NCBI RefSeq assembly: GCF_002959915.1
Contig: NZ_PPDE01000008.1
Location: 310,001 to 374,000 of the forward strand
DNA length: 64,000 bases
Direction of reading: 5' to 3'
From: Veillonella atypica KON
Lineage (GTDB): Bacteria > Bacillota > Negativicutes > Veillonellales > Veillonellaceae
A program made the position numbers and the translations under genes. Below, piece after piece: positions 35,859 to 44,897 of the stretch (position 1 is its first letter; every line of letters begins with the position of its first letter). A model generated the notes under the pieces. The model made no database searches. It saw only the letters and a program-made list of their open reading frames with translations, and was not told the DNA's origin.

Positions 35859-37163
35859 TTAATCATCATGTTCCGATAAGTATTTCATATAGTTATTAAA
35901 TTTAGGCTCATCAATAGTAACTTTATTAAACTCAGGACTAACTAAAATTTTACCATACATATTCATAAGACCATATGTATTACCAGATTTAACTACATAT
36001 AAATTATCATAATAAGCCGTGATATCATCAATTGTTTCTGGCAATGTTAATATTATATGACCATCATTAGAATCAATTATATATTTTTTATTTTCTAATG
36101 TGGCTACAGTAAATTTATCAATCATATAAATTGGTTTTGATGTGTCAATCGTATCATAAGCCTTATCAACTAATATTCCACTTTCTGCATTAAAAATATA
36201 AGATTTTTCAGCTGTTTTTAACACAAAGCTACGATCACTTAATCTTTTACAGGAATCATATTTAAATGGTATGACTACTTGGTCTACAACATTTATAATA
36301 CCATATTTATTATGTTTATCCGCTGCAATAAAATACTTAAAATCATCTCCTAAAGGTTCTATATAATTGTATTTAGGAGCAATTAATACATTATCATTCG
36401 ATAATCTAATACCATATAAAGTTTTCCCTTTTTTATCAACAATGGAAAATGGTATGAATTGAGTAGACGGTTGTCGACTATATCTAATTCCATTATAACC
36501 ATTTCCTTCTCCATCTCCAGTACCAGCACCATCCATGAGTTCATAATTATATTTATTTATATTATGAATCGCAGTATCCTCATCTATTTCTATACCATCA
36601 TTAGTTACATATTTGACATATCCGTCTGCTGTCTCTATTTTTAATAGTACAACCGCTCCAGATCCATTATAATATTTATTTACATTTTCCCATGTACTTG
36701 TAATAGGATTATCTATAACTAATGAACCTGTACTTATATTATAAAGATACCAAAACTCACCCTTTTTACCGTATATTAAATTATCCGAACAATAATTATA
36801 AGCACTAACAACATCATTTATAGCATATGTACCATCAGACTTTACTAACTTAAATCCACCCTTTGTCAAAGCCTTTGCATACTCATAAGAAAACTCGTAA
36901 TCATATCCTGCCGGTAAATAAACCATCGTATTTAAATTTATATAGCGTTTTTGACTATTATCATAAAATGAAGCGTACACATACCTCTCTCCAAAGTCAA
37001 TAATATAATTTACATGTAAATCTTTATAAGGACCTAAAATCCACTTACCTGTTTCATCAACAATTGTATTTCCTGATGGCGATTCTAACGTAATATAGTT
37101 TTTAGCTTCAGCCGTATTGCCTAGTGCAAGAAGTATTGCTAAAGCAATAAAAATTCTCCTCAT
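35859..37163 (-). CDS. Secreted WG-repeat protein
   Basis: The 434 residues begin with a signal peptide (RRIFIALAILLALGNTAEAKN, cleavage likely after AEA). Several degenerate WG (KWG) beta-repeats follow, most clear in KYGIINVVDQVVIPFKYD and YGLMNMYGKILVSPEFNKV. It has many tyrosines and no catalytic motif. It is probably exported to the periplasm or cell surface. WG-repeat proteins have no agreed function. It forms a single-gene unit. Confidence 0.8.
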   Translation of the reverse strand: MRRIFIALAILLALGNTAEAKNYITLESPSGNTIVDETGKWILGPYKDLHVNYIIDFGERYVYASFYDNSQKRYINLNTMVYLPAGYDYEFSYEYAKALTKGGFKLVKSDGTYAINDVVSAYNYCSDNLIYGKKGEFWYLYNISTGSLVIDNPITSTWENVNKYYNGSGAVVLLKIETADGYVKYVTNDGIEIDEDTAIHNINKYNYELMDGAGTGDGEGNGYNGIRYSRQPSTQFIPFSIVDKKGKTLYGIRLSNDNVLIAPKYNYIEPLGDDFKYFIAADKHNKYGIINVVDQVVIPFKYDSCKRLSDRSFVLKTAEKSYIFNAESGILVDKAYDTIDTSKPIYMIDKFTVATLENKKYIIDSNDGHIILTLPETIDDITAYYDNLYVVKSGNTYGLMNMYGKILVSPEFNKVTIDEPKFNNYMKYLSEHDD

Positions 37164-37315
37164 AAAATATACCCTCTTTCATATAACACAATAATAATTA
37201 TTATTATTTTATCATAATTTTTATTTTCTATATTGAAATTTATCGAATATAGTTGTAAAATAGTCATATAAACTATGTATATTTCTCATATTAACTCTCA
37301 AGGGAGGATTACTAT

Positions 37316-37465
37316 ATGTGCTGGTGTGACATCGTAAGTAAAGCTAAAATTGGCAGTTTAAAAAACCTTGGTAATGGAATGGAACATTCCTTACGTTTTC
37401 TCGCTGAAATCGTTGTAGGTCTCAGTTGTTTACGTGTAGTTATTAACTGGATTTTTGGCATCTAA
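37316..37465 (+). CDS. Small 49-residue protein with N-terminal CWC and hydrophobic C terminus
   Basis: The ORF runs from ATG 37316 to TAA 37463-37465. A strong GGGAGG lies 8 nt upstream and a clear hairpin terminator lies downstream, so it has the make-up of a real single-gene unit. The protein starts MCWCDIVSKAKIG and ends with a hydrophobic helix (RFLAEIVVGLSCLRVVINWI) that could sit in a membrane. I recognise no family. A small membrane protein or a type I toxin-like peptide are possibilities only. Confidence 0.7.
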   Translation: MCWCDIVSKAKIGSLKNLGNGMEHSLRFLAEIVVGLSCLRVVINWIFGI

Positions 37466-37490
37466 TAATCAAATAAAAAATTAATACATT

Positions 37491-37527
37491 AAAGGCGCCT
37501 AGCATTGCTAAGCGCCTTATTTTTCTA
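37491..37527 (+). terminator. Terminator after the 49-residue ORF
   Basis: AAGGCGC and GCGCCTT enclose an inner TAGC/GCTA stem with a 5-nt centre. TTATTTTT follows the stem. Confidence 0.85.
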
Positions 37528-37555
37528 TCCATAGATCTATATACTATTTTTATTA

Positions 37556-38299
37556 CTACTCATTAGAGCTACAGCTAATGAATTCAATAATGATTTGGCA
37601 TATATCACCGGCTTCGTCAAAAGCCCAATATACAGGATATAAACCATCACCAAAGCCAGATTGTATCATTGGTACATACAAATCGGTGTTTGGAATTTTA
37701 AAGTTAATCCAATCGCCACCAGGTCGTTGAAATTTAGGATAAGCGATAGCATTTAATTTAAATAGCTCGTCAAAGTAATCATCATAAATATTGCCATTAG
37801 GATGTTGTTCATACCAATGACGATCAAATTCTCTATACGCAGTTACAGTTGCTTCATCAACAATGGTGGCCAATCCTGCATCTACAGGAAAACCAATATA
37901 ACTTTCATCATCTTCTAACTCGCTTAAATCCTCATGACCTTTAAGGGCTAACTCATATTGTACAGGTTTTGTATTCTTAAATAAAACTCTTGTTAATACA
38001 TAACGATAATAATCTGTATCTAGTTCAGCTACTTTAGTTTCTATTGGATATGTTCCTGGATCTACGGTACGTATATATGTCTTATTATCAACAGCAGCTA
38101 AATGTGTTAATGGATCACACGCAAAAATACGACCTGTTGGTAAAGTTATATATCCCATCGGCAATGTATATAGTTTTTTACCAAATAGTTCATCAGCTTC
38201 GAATATGGCATGATAATCAACAGGCGCTTTTAACTTTCCCTCACCGCCGAGATGATTAAATGTGTCTATCCATTCTTTTGATATATCCTGTGTATTCAT
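37556..38299 (-). CDS. DUF4241 domain protein
   Basis: The 247 residues match the DUF4241 pattern: GRIFACDPLTHL, VDPGTYPIETKVAELD, then a C-terminal PMIQSGFGDGLYPVYWAFDEAG. It is soluble and has no signal peptide. Proteins of this family often occur among immunity or accessory genes, but the function is unknown. It is 11 nt downstream of the HAD phosphatase gene and is likely co-transcribed with it. Confidence 0.75.
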   Translation of the reverse strand: MNTQDISKEWIDTFNHLGGEGKLKAPVDYHAIFEADELFGKKLYTLPMGYITLPTGRIFACDPLTHLAAVDNKTYIRTVDPGTYPIETKVAELDTDYYRYVLTRVLFKNTKPVQYELALKGHEDLSELEDDESYIGFPVDAGLATIVDEATVTAYREFDRHWYEQHPNGNIYDDYFDELFKLNAIAYPKFQRPGGDWINFKIPNTDLYVPMIQSGFGDGLYPVYWAFDEAGDICQIIIEFISCSSNE

Positions 38300-38310
38300 T
38301 ATTGAAACTC

Positions 38311-39225
38311 CTATCTATGTGATTCTGCTTCATGCTTATTACGTACATATTGTTGTTCTAATGCTTCATAAGCCGCTGTTTTCTGAATGATTTGTTTAAC
38401 CACAGTGTCTAAATCAGAACCATCTGTATAATCAGCCGATGCGTAATAACGAATGCGATGATGTTGCATCATTTTATAAACCTTATCCTTATTCTTGCTA
38501 TCTGGATCATATACACCGATTGAATGCCCTCCATTGACATTGACAAGGCTCATGCAAGGGATATCTGTATCACTATCACCTATATAAATCATGTTGCGGA
38601 ACGGTACACGTTGTTCTTCAGGACGGATATAATCGTTTACACCGGGATCATTTATATCTAATACACCTTTTTGTATGCGGAATAAGAACTGGGTTTTATT
38701 CGTATAATTGATGGCTTGTGCAGGCCAGACGGCTACTCCTTTGTCGTCGAACATGAATGCACTGGCATAGATTTTGGTGAAAGCCCCATTTTTTGCCATT
38801 TCAGTGCCTTCAATCATCTCTTTTAAGCCAGAAGATATGATGTAATGTTCAATGCGTACACCGTGTTCTAAACCATATTCACGAATACGTTCAAACCAAG
38901 TGCGAACACCTTCATATAGTTCCACTTGATTCCCATATTCCATAAGCTTTTCTCGAGTTACATAAAAACGGCCCACTGCTTCTTGAATCATCTTGTACAT
39001 ATAAGCCAAGTTATTGTCCATATCATTTTTCTTAGCCAGTTGATTAGATTCTTGCCAGAACTGTTTGATTTGCTCTTCATCATAGCCAACAGATTGGATA
39101 AAGCCTTGTGCCTGCATATCATCAGGTGTTAAGGTCTTATCAAAATCATAACACATAGCAAGCACTGGCATAGATGATTCTAGTGATTGTAATGAATCTT
39201 TACTTTCATTCTTATAGGTGATCAT
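38311..39225 (-). CDS. HAD-superfamily phosphatase
   Basis: The 304 residues carry HAD motif I (CYDFDKTLTPDD, catalytic aspartate near residue 28), a cap region with YKMIQEAVGRFY, motif II in IISSGLKEMI and motif IV in MIYIGDSDTDIPCMSLV. It resembles phosphoserine-phosphatase-like HADs, but the substrate is not predictable. AGGAGGTGG precedes the start. Confidence 0.85.
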   Translation of the reverse strand: MITYKNESKDSLQSLESSMPVLAMCYDFDKTLTPDDMQAQGFIQSVGYDEEQIKQFWQESNQLAKKNDMDNNLAYMYKMIQEAVGRFYVTREKLMEYGNQVELYEGVRTWFERIREYGLEHGVRIEHYIISSGLKEMIEGTEMAKNGAFTKIYASAFMFDDKGVAVWPAQAINYTNKTQFLFRIQKGVLDINDPGVNDYIRPEEQRVPFRNMIYIGDSDTDIPCMSLVNVNGGHSIGVYDPDSKNKDKVYKMMQHHRIRYYASADYTDGSDLDTVVKQIIQKTAAYEALEQQYVRNKHEAESHR

Positions 39226-39364
39226 ACTCCACCTCCTTGTAATAAAACAATAAACAAAAATAGTCTTTACACTCTCTTATATTCTTGAGGTGACCCAACC
39301 CCTTTTGTCTATATTTTACACGATACGTCAACGCTATAGGCGTAAAAGCAGGTTATAATTCTCC

Positions 39365-40303
39365 TTAAAATAAAGAATCTTGTGTGTAATTTGTATCTAC
39401 AATCCAGCTTTTTTCCGCACTCTCTTTAATAATTGCTGTTTTTGAAAGTGTACCTATAAGCAAGCTAGAGTTCGGATCATGTAATAAGCGATTTTGATTA
39501 ACTGCAGCCTGATTACTATTAGCATAACAATAGCGACAAAAATGGCTACAAGTATCATAGGCACCTATATCACCATGTAAATAACAATGACACTCTGGTC
39601 TAGCTGGTGTACGTTTCGGTGCTTTTAATTTTACGTTCCAAGCACGTTCATAACAGTCTAGTGTAAGACAGCCCTCCGTATTAACACCTAATTCTTTGAA
39701 AACCTCCCCTTCTCCACAGGTTTTAAGTATCATATGATGAGAATGCGCTATAGATACTAATTCTTTTATGATCTTCTTTTGAATATCTAAACTCGGTCTA
39801 TAACCTTCAGGAAAATTATGAGCTACCTTATCAAATATATCTATGAAACTGACAACTACGGTATCTGTATATCCTTCTAAAGACTTAGCCATTTTATAAA
39901 AGCTTTCAAAATGAAAATCAACTGTATAGTTGTTGGTTAAAATAATAGGATCATAACGCCACACCATGGACTGAGGATTACGTTTTGTTGATATGTGTTT
40001 AAATCCGTCTATTACTAAATCCACTTGTGGTACATTAGTCTCTATATCTGCTCCATATGGAGTTATAGTCATATGCCAATACTGTCTATAATCATTTATT
40101 TCATGTAAGAGCGGAATAAAAGGCAACGGATTCTTTGTACAAAACGCAATACCATCTACAACCTCATGATTGATAGGATATCGTGTTATCTGTATCGGAT
40201 TATAGGGATTACGTACATCTACAAATCCTTGGCGGACACGATTAATTAACCATTGCCCATAAAAGGCAGGAATATCCGTACGCTGTCCCGTCTGTAAAAT
40301 CAT
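39365..40303 (-). CDS. DUF1848 family protein
   Basis: The 312 residues match DUF1848: an N-terminal FYGQWLINRVRQGFVDVRNP, the segment MVWRYDPIILT, and a C-terminal cysteine cluster (CHCYLHGDIGAYDTCSHFCRYCYAN). The CxxxCxxC resembles a radical-SAM or other Fe-S ligand set, as in spore-photoproduct-lyase-like proteins, though the classical barrel order is not clear. The function is unknown. It stands alone, divergent from a methyltransferase. Confidence 0.8.
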   Translation of the reverse strand: MILQTGQRTDIPAFYGQWLINRVRQGFVDVRNPYNPIQITRYPINHEVVDGIAFCTKNPLPFIPLLHEINDYRQYWHMTITPYGADIETNVPQVDLVIDGFKHISTKRNPQSMVWRYDPIILTNNYTVDFHFESFYKMAKSLEGYTDTVVVSFIDIFDKVAHNFPEGYRPSLDIQKKIIKELVSIAHSHHMILKTCGEGEVFKELGVNTEGCLTLDCYERAWNVKLKAPKRTPARPECHCYLHGDIGAYDTCSHFCRYCYANSNQAAVNQNRLLHDPNSSLLIGTLSKTAIIKESAEKSWIVDTNYTQDSLF

Positions 40304-40450
40304 TATCCTGTCCTTTCATAAAACAAAAATATAGATGTATTATATCATACTCAATATTAATAATTTATGGAGTAAGTGTGATATTTATAGTATGGTACAT
40401 TCTCATTTTATGGTACTATTAAGTGTATTAAAAATGAGGAGAACTAAAAA

Positions 40451-41200
40451 ATGAATGATATATTTGAAAAAAATCATCCTATGAAGGATGATAAAAAGTT
40501 TATTACCTCTTATTGGAGTGACCGAGCTCGTGATTTTGGCGCTTTACGAGCTAAAGAATTAGAAAGCCCTAAACTTAAGCTTTGGCGTGATGAGTTAATG
40601 AGTCATATTTTTGATTCTGACCGGTCTTTACGTATTTTAGATATTGGTTGTGGTGCAGGTTTTTTCAGTATTATTCTCTCTGAATTGGATCATACAGTAC
40701 ATGGTATTGACATCACACCTAATATGATTGAAGAGGCAAAGCAATTAGCCCAATCCTTAGATTCTAATGCTATCTTCTCTGTTATGGATGCTGAAAATTT
40801 AAGTTTTGATACGAATACATTTGATATCGTTGTAGCTCGTAATGTAACATGGAATTTACCACATCCAGATAAAGCCTATGCTGAATGGTTGCGTGTCATC
40901 CGTCCTGGCGGATTAATTCTAAACTATGATGCGGAACATGCACGCAATCATCATAATTTACCACAATCTGTACATCATGCACATGAACATGTGAGTAATG
41001 AACTAAAGGAACGTTGTCATACCATTTATCATATGCTCGATATTTCTTCCTTTACACGTCCACAATGGGACATAGAATTGCTCACTAAGATGGGGGCTAG
41101 TTCTGTATCTATTGATTCAACTGTAGGACCTCGCATCTATGCAGAAGAGGATGAATTTTATATCCCAGTGCCTATGTTTTTGGTGAAAGCTATTAAATAA
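40451..41200 (+). CDS. Class I SAM-dependent methyltransferase
   Basis: The 249 residues have the SAM-binding motif LRILDIGCGAGFFSIILSEL (about 62-81), the acidic loop HGIDITPNMIEEAK, NTFDIVVARNVTWNLPHPDKA and VIRPGGLILNYDAEH. This is a UbiE/BioC-type small-molecule methyltransferase. Its substrate is not predictable. It is followed by a terminator and ends this accessory block. Confidence 0.85.
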   Translation: MNDIFEKNHPMKDDKKFITSYWSDRARDFGALRAKELESPKLKLWRDELMSHIFDSDRSLRILDIGCGAGFFSIILSELDHTVHGIDITPNMIEEAKQLAQSLDSNAIFSVMDAENLSFDTNTFDIVVARNVTWNLPHPDKAYAEWLRVIRPGGLILNYDAEHARNHHNLPQSVHHAHEHVSNELKERCHTIYHMLDISSFTRPQWDIELLTKMGASSVSIDSTVGPRIYAEEDEFYIPVPMFLVKAIK

Positions 41201-41211
41201 CGCTAGACAAC

Positions 41212-41252
41212 ACAAAACCCACTCATGATATAGTTCATAGAGTGGGTTTTTA
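41212..41252 (+). terminator. Terminator after the methyltransferase
   Basis: An 11-bp stem (AAAACCCACTC with GAGTGGGTTTT) and a 15-nt loop are followed by more T. Confidence 0.9.
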
Positions 41253-41705
41253 CTATTTATACTTACAAAGTATAAACCAATCAACAACTTTACAGGATTA
41301 ATCAAAAGGTTGGATAGTGTCGGTAAGTATCGGTATTTGAATTATAATGCGAAAAGTATTAAACGCACAAAATTTGAATTTAATCAGAAAATGATTAGAT
41401 TCATCCATTATCCTAATAAGTTTATAATACTACTATATCCATAAGAGCCACATCATATTTTAAATAGACTTCTTTCATATTGCATATAAAGACCTAGTGA
41501 TAAAAAATATAAGTAATACTCCTTCCTCTGCATAAGATAAGCCCATGATAAAAATAATCCTTAAGTATTGAGCCGTAAATTATTTCTAGTCATACTACTA
41601 TTCTCTACATACACAAGGAATATCATGATTATACAAAATTTATAAAAAATTATTGTAGTATCACTTTCAATAAGACGCTTATGAAAAATAATATCAAAAT
41701 TTTTC
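41253..41705. other. AT-rich intergenic stretch with no identified gene
   Basis: Over 450 bases are strongly AT-rich and without a credible ORF. The only ORF is 66 codons on the minus strand with no good ribosome-binding site. I see no tRNA, transposon ends or long repeats. It borders the restriction-modification locus and may mark its acquired boundary. Confidence 0.5.
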
Positions 41706-41733
41706 TTGACAGCATTCATAATATAAGTAGAAT
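41706..41733 (+). promoter_or_regulatory. Promoter of the 134-residue B3-like gene
   Basis: A perfect TTGACA (41706-41711) and TAGAAT (41728-41733) are 16 bp apart, about 48 nt before the start codon. Confidence 0.75.
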
Positions 41734-41780
41734 TAATTATATATACATTCTTTATATTCAATAATTATAATGGAGGATTT

Positions 41781-42185
41781 ATGGCAACAGCTGGCGACTC
41801 TTATGAAGTAGAATTAAAAGAAGCTCATTTAAATTGGGGAACATATCGTCATACTAATACACGTGATTTAAGACCTGGAGAAGGATATATTCCAATTCCG
41901 GCTCATATTGCTAGACAATTAAATATATATAATAATCATAATTCAGGTTATGGACATAATTTATTTAATGTATCTTCAAGTGATCAATTCATTCAAAATG
42001 AATCATTAAAAGCACAAGGCGGAACAGATCGAACAAGCATCTATGCAAAACAATTCTCTATTGAAAATAATCTCTCAAGAATAGGTGAATGGTATGCACA
42101 TACAAACGCTAATATAGGTGATAGAGTTAGAGTTGAATGGTTATCCGAGACAGACATATTAATAACATTAATACGTCAACAATAA
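41781..42185 (+). CDS. Stand-alone B3-like DNA-binding protein of the restriction locus (putative)
   Basis: The 134-residue soluble protein contains LNWG (17-20), EGYIPIP (34-40) and SRIGEWYAHT (99-108). The convergent restriction enzyme's C-terminal DNA-binding region has similar elements in the same order: SGLNAWN, EVYIPIPREFH and ALGQWL. This suggests a single B3-like/NgoFVII-C-type DNA-recognition domain without a nuclease. It has its own strong promoter and a TGGAGG site. It could be a regulator of the system, a specificity accessory or a remnant. The assignment is inference from motif order. Confidence 0.6.
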   Translation: MATAGDSYEVELKEAHLNWGTYRHTNTRDLRPGEGYIPIPAHIARQLNIYNNHNSGYGHNLFNVSSSDQFIQNESLKAQGGTDRTSIYAKQFSIENNLSRIGEWYAHTNANIGDRVRVEWLSETDILITLIRQQ

Positions 42186-42210
42186 ATATAATTTATTCTA
42201 TTTTAACTGT

Positions 42211-42250
42211 AAAGGTCCTATTAAATTAATATAATAGGACCTTTATTTTT
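42211..42250. terminator. Bidirectional terminator between B3-like gene and restriction enzyme gene
   Basis: A 13-bp stem (AAAGGTCCTATTA with TAATAGGACCTTT) and an 8-nt loop lie between two convergent stops, with a T-run on the plus strand. Confidence 0.85.
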
Positions 42251-43626
42251 TATTCGTCAATATAATCGACATTTATATCATTCATAAAATTTTCAAATGA
42301 ATTATATGGTGCTACATCAATATAAATTCTTCTATAATCATCTTTTTTATGCCATAGTCGTACAGAGTCAATTCCTTTTTTAGCTAACCATTCACGAGTA
42401 ACTGGGATTCTTTCATCTAATCCCAACACATCCACTAATAGCCATTGCCCCAATGCAGATTGACCAAATAATTTACCGGTGTTAGGATCTATTTCATCTA
42501 AACTACCAGATTGTAATCCTTTATGTTGATCCTGTGTAACAAGTGCTGGAATTTCACGACCATTAGGCAATACTAAAGTAAATCTAATTTCAGGTTTAAA
42601 TTTCTTTACACCATTATATTCACTTTGCATTTTTTCAAATTCAAATATATTTTTTACAAAAAAATCTGGATATTTATTATGAAATTCACGAGGAATAGGA
42701 ATATATACTTCATTCAATGGTCGTGGAGTAGGATTAAGAGGATTTTTAGGTGCTGCATTCCATGCATTTAATCCTGACTTTTGTTCGACTTCTTTACTCC
42801 TAAAAGAATATAATGGTAAAAAACATTCTACTATATTATCACTTGCATCTTTATCTAGAGGAAAGGCTATAGTATCATTACCAGAACTCATAAATGCCTT
42901 AGAAAGAATCTTGCGACCCATTTCAGATGACGAAGGGCCTAAACTTTCATAAGCTTTAACTAAAAATGTAAATGGGTCCTCCATTATTTCTACTGTGATT
43001 TTATCTAAAATTGTAGAATCCCTACTATCACCAAAATATTGCCAAATTTGGGAGTCTCCAAATGTAAATTTATAGTTCTTAATTCCATCAGTCCATGTAA
43101 TAGAACTATCCGTTCTATTTATATTTGTAATTTTATTTAATTCAATTAATGGATATGTACATTCCTGTATTACTAATGCTCCAGCATCCCGTGTAATATA
43201 GTGATAAATATTAGAATTCTCATCTAAACCTAAACGGTTATAATCACTTTTCATTCTTTTATTTTTTATCGATGATATAACATAAACCATTTCATATGGA
43301 TTATGTTCATGTAACATAATATCATCCTTGTAACGTTTCAACTGCATTACTTTTTGATACGAAGGAGTACTATTCATCCAAGTCTTAAGGCCAATTCCAA
43401 TTCTTTCAGATCCAAATACTGAAAGAATATCATGAGGTGTATTACCAATATCTACGTTTTCAGAACTAAATACTCTAGCATATATAGTTTCTTGAAATTT
43501 AGAATCTAAATAAGGAATAGGCTCACCATGCTTTTGTCTAAACAAATTAGATAACGAGCCATATACTTGTAAAAACTTTTTATATTCATCTTGCTGTTCT
43601 TTTGTATATTTCTCCCAAACAGACAT
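42250..43626 (-). CDS. Type II restriction endonuclease, NgoFVII-like C-terminal domain (putative)
   Basis: The 458-residue protein is encoded 15 nt after a cytosine-5 methyltransferase. Its C-terminal part (from about residue 284) matches the B3-like DNA-binding end of NgoFVII/BfiI-type enzymes: SGLNAWN, NEVYIPIPREFH, LVTQDQHKGLQSGS, ALGQWLL and GIDSVRLWHK. The N-terminal part has no HKD motif. D66 followed by GIGLK (77-81) could be a PD-(D/E)xK-type centre. The recognition sequence is unknown. The pair is probably a type II system. Confidence 0.75.
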   Translation of the reverse strand: MSVWEKYTKEQQDEYKKFLQVYGSLSNLFRQKHGEPIPYLDSKFQETIYARVFSSENVDIGNTPHDILSVFGSERIGIGLKTWMNSTPSYQKVMQLKRYKDDIMLHEHNPYEMVYVISSIKNKRMKSDYNRLGLDENSNIYHYITRDAGALVIQECTYPLIELNKITNINRTDSSITWTDGIKNYKFTFGDSQIWQYFGDSRDSTILDKITVEIMEDPFTFLVKAYESLGPSSSEMGRKILSKAFMSSGNDTIAFPLDKDASDNIVECFLPLYSFRSKEVEQKSGLNAWNAAPKNPLNPTPRPLNEVYIPIPREFHNKYPDFFVKNIFEFEKMQSEYNGVKKFKPEIRFTLVLPNGREIPALVTQDQHKGLQSGSLDEIDPNTGKLFGQSALGQWLLVDVLGLDERIPVTREWLAKKGIDSVRLWHKKDDYRRIYIDVAPYNSFENFMNDINVDYIDE

Positions 43627-43641
43627 AGATACATCTCCTCT

Positions 43642-44877
43642 TTAATCATTTTCTATTATAGAGTAAAAAGTCCCATTTTTATTTTTTAATACAAATTGCA
43701 GATATTCTTCATTAGTAAAAACTTCTATAGGCGTAGAATCATTTTTTTGATTATTTACCTCAACAATTTTTTCTAATTCATTTCTATCTTTTGATGTTGC
43801 ATAAACATATGATTCACCATCATAACGTCCATTCATATTAGTATATGTTAAAACATATGGTAAATTTAGATTAATTGCATTGCTCTCATTATTACTATTA
43901 TCTAGAGCAATAGATATATTTAAAGCTATTCTCTTAACAAGTGGAACTACAACACTATTTCCTGCTTGCTTATACAATTGCCCCTTTGCAATATTATCAG
44001 GAAGCTTATAATCTAAAGGATAGCCTTGAGCATTAAAAGTTTCTTTAGGTGTCAACTTTCTAATTCTTTTATCTTTAGTTAGAATTAGGGGTACATTATG
44101 TCCACCAGTCCCCATATTAGCCGTCAAAGTAGGTACAACACCAGTCTTATTTTCTCGAACATACTGGCGTCGCCATTGATATATAGTTTCGGAGCTTTTT
44201 ATTGCTGATTTTAACTCATCATAAAATTTATTTTTATCTTCTGTGTAATAGTAATATTCATCCATTTTACCATTAAAATCAATTATATCGGATAATGATG
44301 TAGTTAAAGGAATTTCATCTGGAAATATGAACGCATCATAAGCAGATTTCTCTAGAAATCCAACAATATATATTCTTTCTCGATTTTGTGGAATATTCCC
44401 ATAATCTTTCCCATTAAGAACCTTCCATTTTATATAATATCCATTTAGTGTTAGTGCCTCTTTTATTACTTTAAATGTTTTCCCATGATTATGAGAAACC
44501 ATATTTTTAACATTTTCTATAAATACAGCTTTAGGCTTTTTTTCTTTAATAATTCTTAAAAGTTCAAAAAATAAATCACCACGGTCATCTTCAAAACCTT
44601 TACGATAACCAGCTATACTAAATGCTTGACAAGGAAACCCACCAACAATAACATCTATTTTTTCCGTTTTAATATCAGAAGAACTTACTATATGAATATC
44701 TCTATTATCCAATTGAATATCTGGAAAATTTAGCTTATATGTTATATTAGCATTTTTATCAAACTCATTGGCATACACCACTCTGAACTTGTTAGTTTGC
44801 TCGAAACCTAACTCAATTCCGCCTACACCACTAAAAAATGCTGCAATAGTATATTTGGAACTTACAGATCTAGACAT
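43642..44877 (-). CDS. DNA cytosine-5 methyltransferase
   Basis: The 411 residues show the m5C motifs in order: FFSGVGGIELGF (I, about 14-25), GGFPCQAFS (IV, catalytic C83), ENVKN (VI, 121-125), QNRERIYIVGF (VIII), then a target-recognition region and the C-terminal QAGNSVVVPLVKRIA (X). It protects host DNA from the adjacent restriction enzyme. It starts 20 nt after the mtaD stop with TAGGAGG and no terminator between, so it may be co-transcribed with the SAH-recycling genes. Confidence 0.95.
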   Translation of the reverse strand: MSRSVSSKYTIAAFFSGVGGIELGFEQTNKFRVVYANEFDKNANITYKLNFPDIQLDNRDIHIVSSSDIKTEKIDVIVGGFPCQAFSIAGYRKGFEDDRGDLFFELLRIIKEKKPKAVFIENVKNMVSHNHGKTFKVIKEALTLNGYYIKWKVLNGKDYGNIPQNRERIYIVGFLEKSAYDAFIFPDEIPLTTSLSDIIDFNGKMDEYYYYTEDKNKFYDELKSAIKSSETIYQWRRQYVRENKTGVVPTLTANMGTGGHNVPLILTKDKRIRKLTPKETFNAQGYPLDYKLPDNIAKGQLYKQAGNSVVVPLVKRIALNISIALDNSNNESNAINLNLPYVLTYTNMNGRYDGESYVYATSKDRNELEKIVEVNNQKNDSTPIEVFTNEEYLQFVLKNKNGTFYSIIEND

Positions 44878-44897
44878 GTATCCTCCTATTGTATTAT

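Noticed and set aside
41561-41761. 66-codon minus-strand ORF in the long AT-rich gap
   Set aside because: It has no good ribosome-binding site, the composition is random-looking, and it overlaps the promoter of the downstream plus-strand gene.
42250-42400. WHKKDD near the restriction enzyme C terminus as a phospholipase-D HKD active site
   Set aside because: The required HxK(x4)D spacing is not met, and the segment fits the DNA-binding domain pattern instead.
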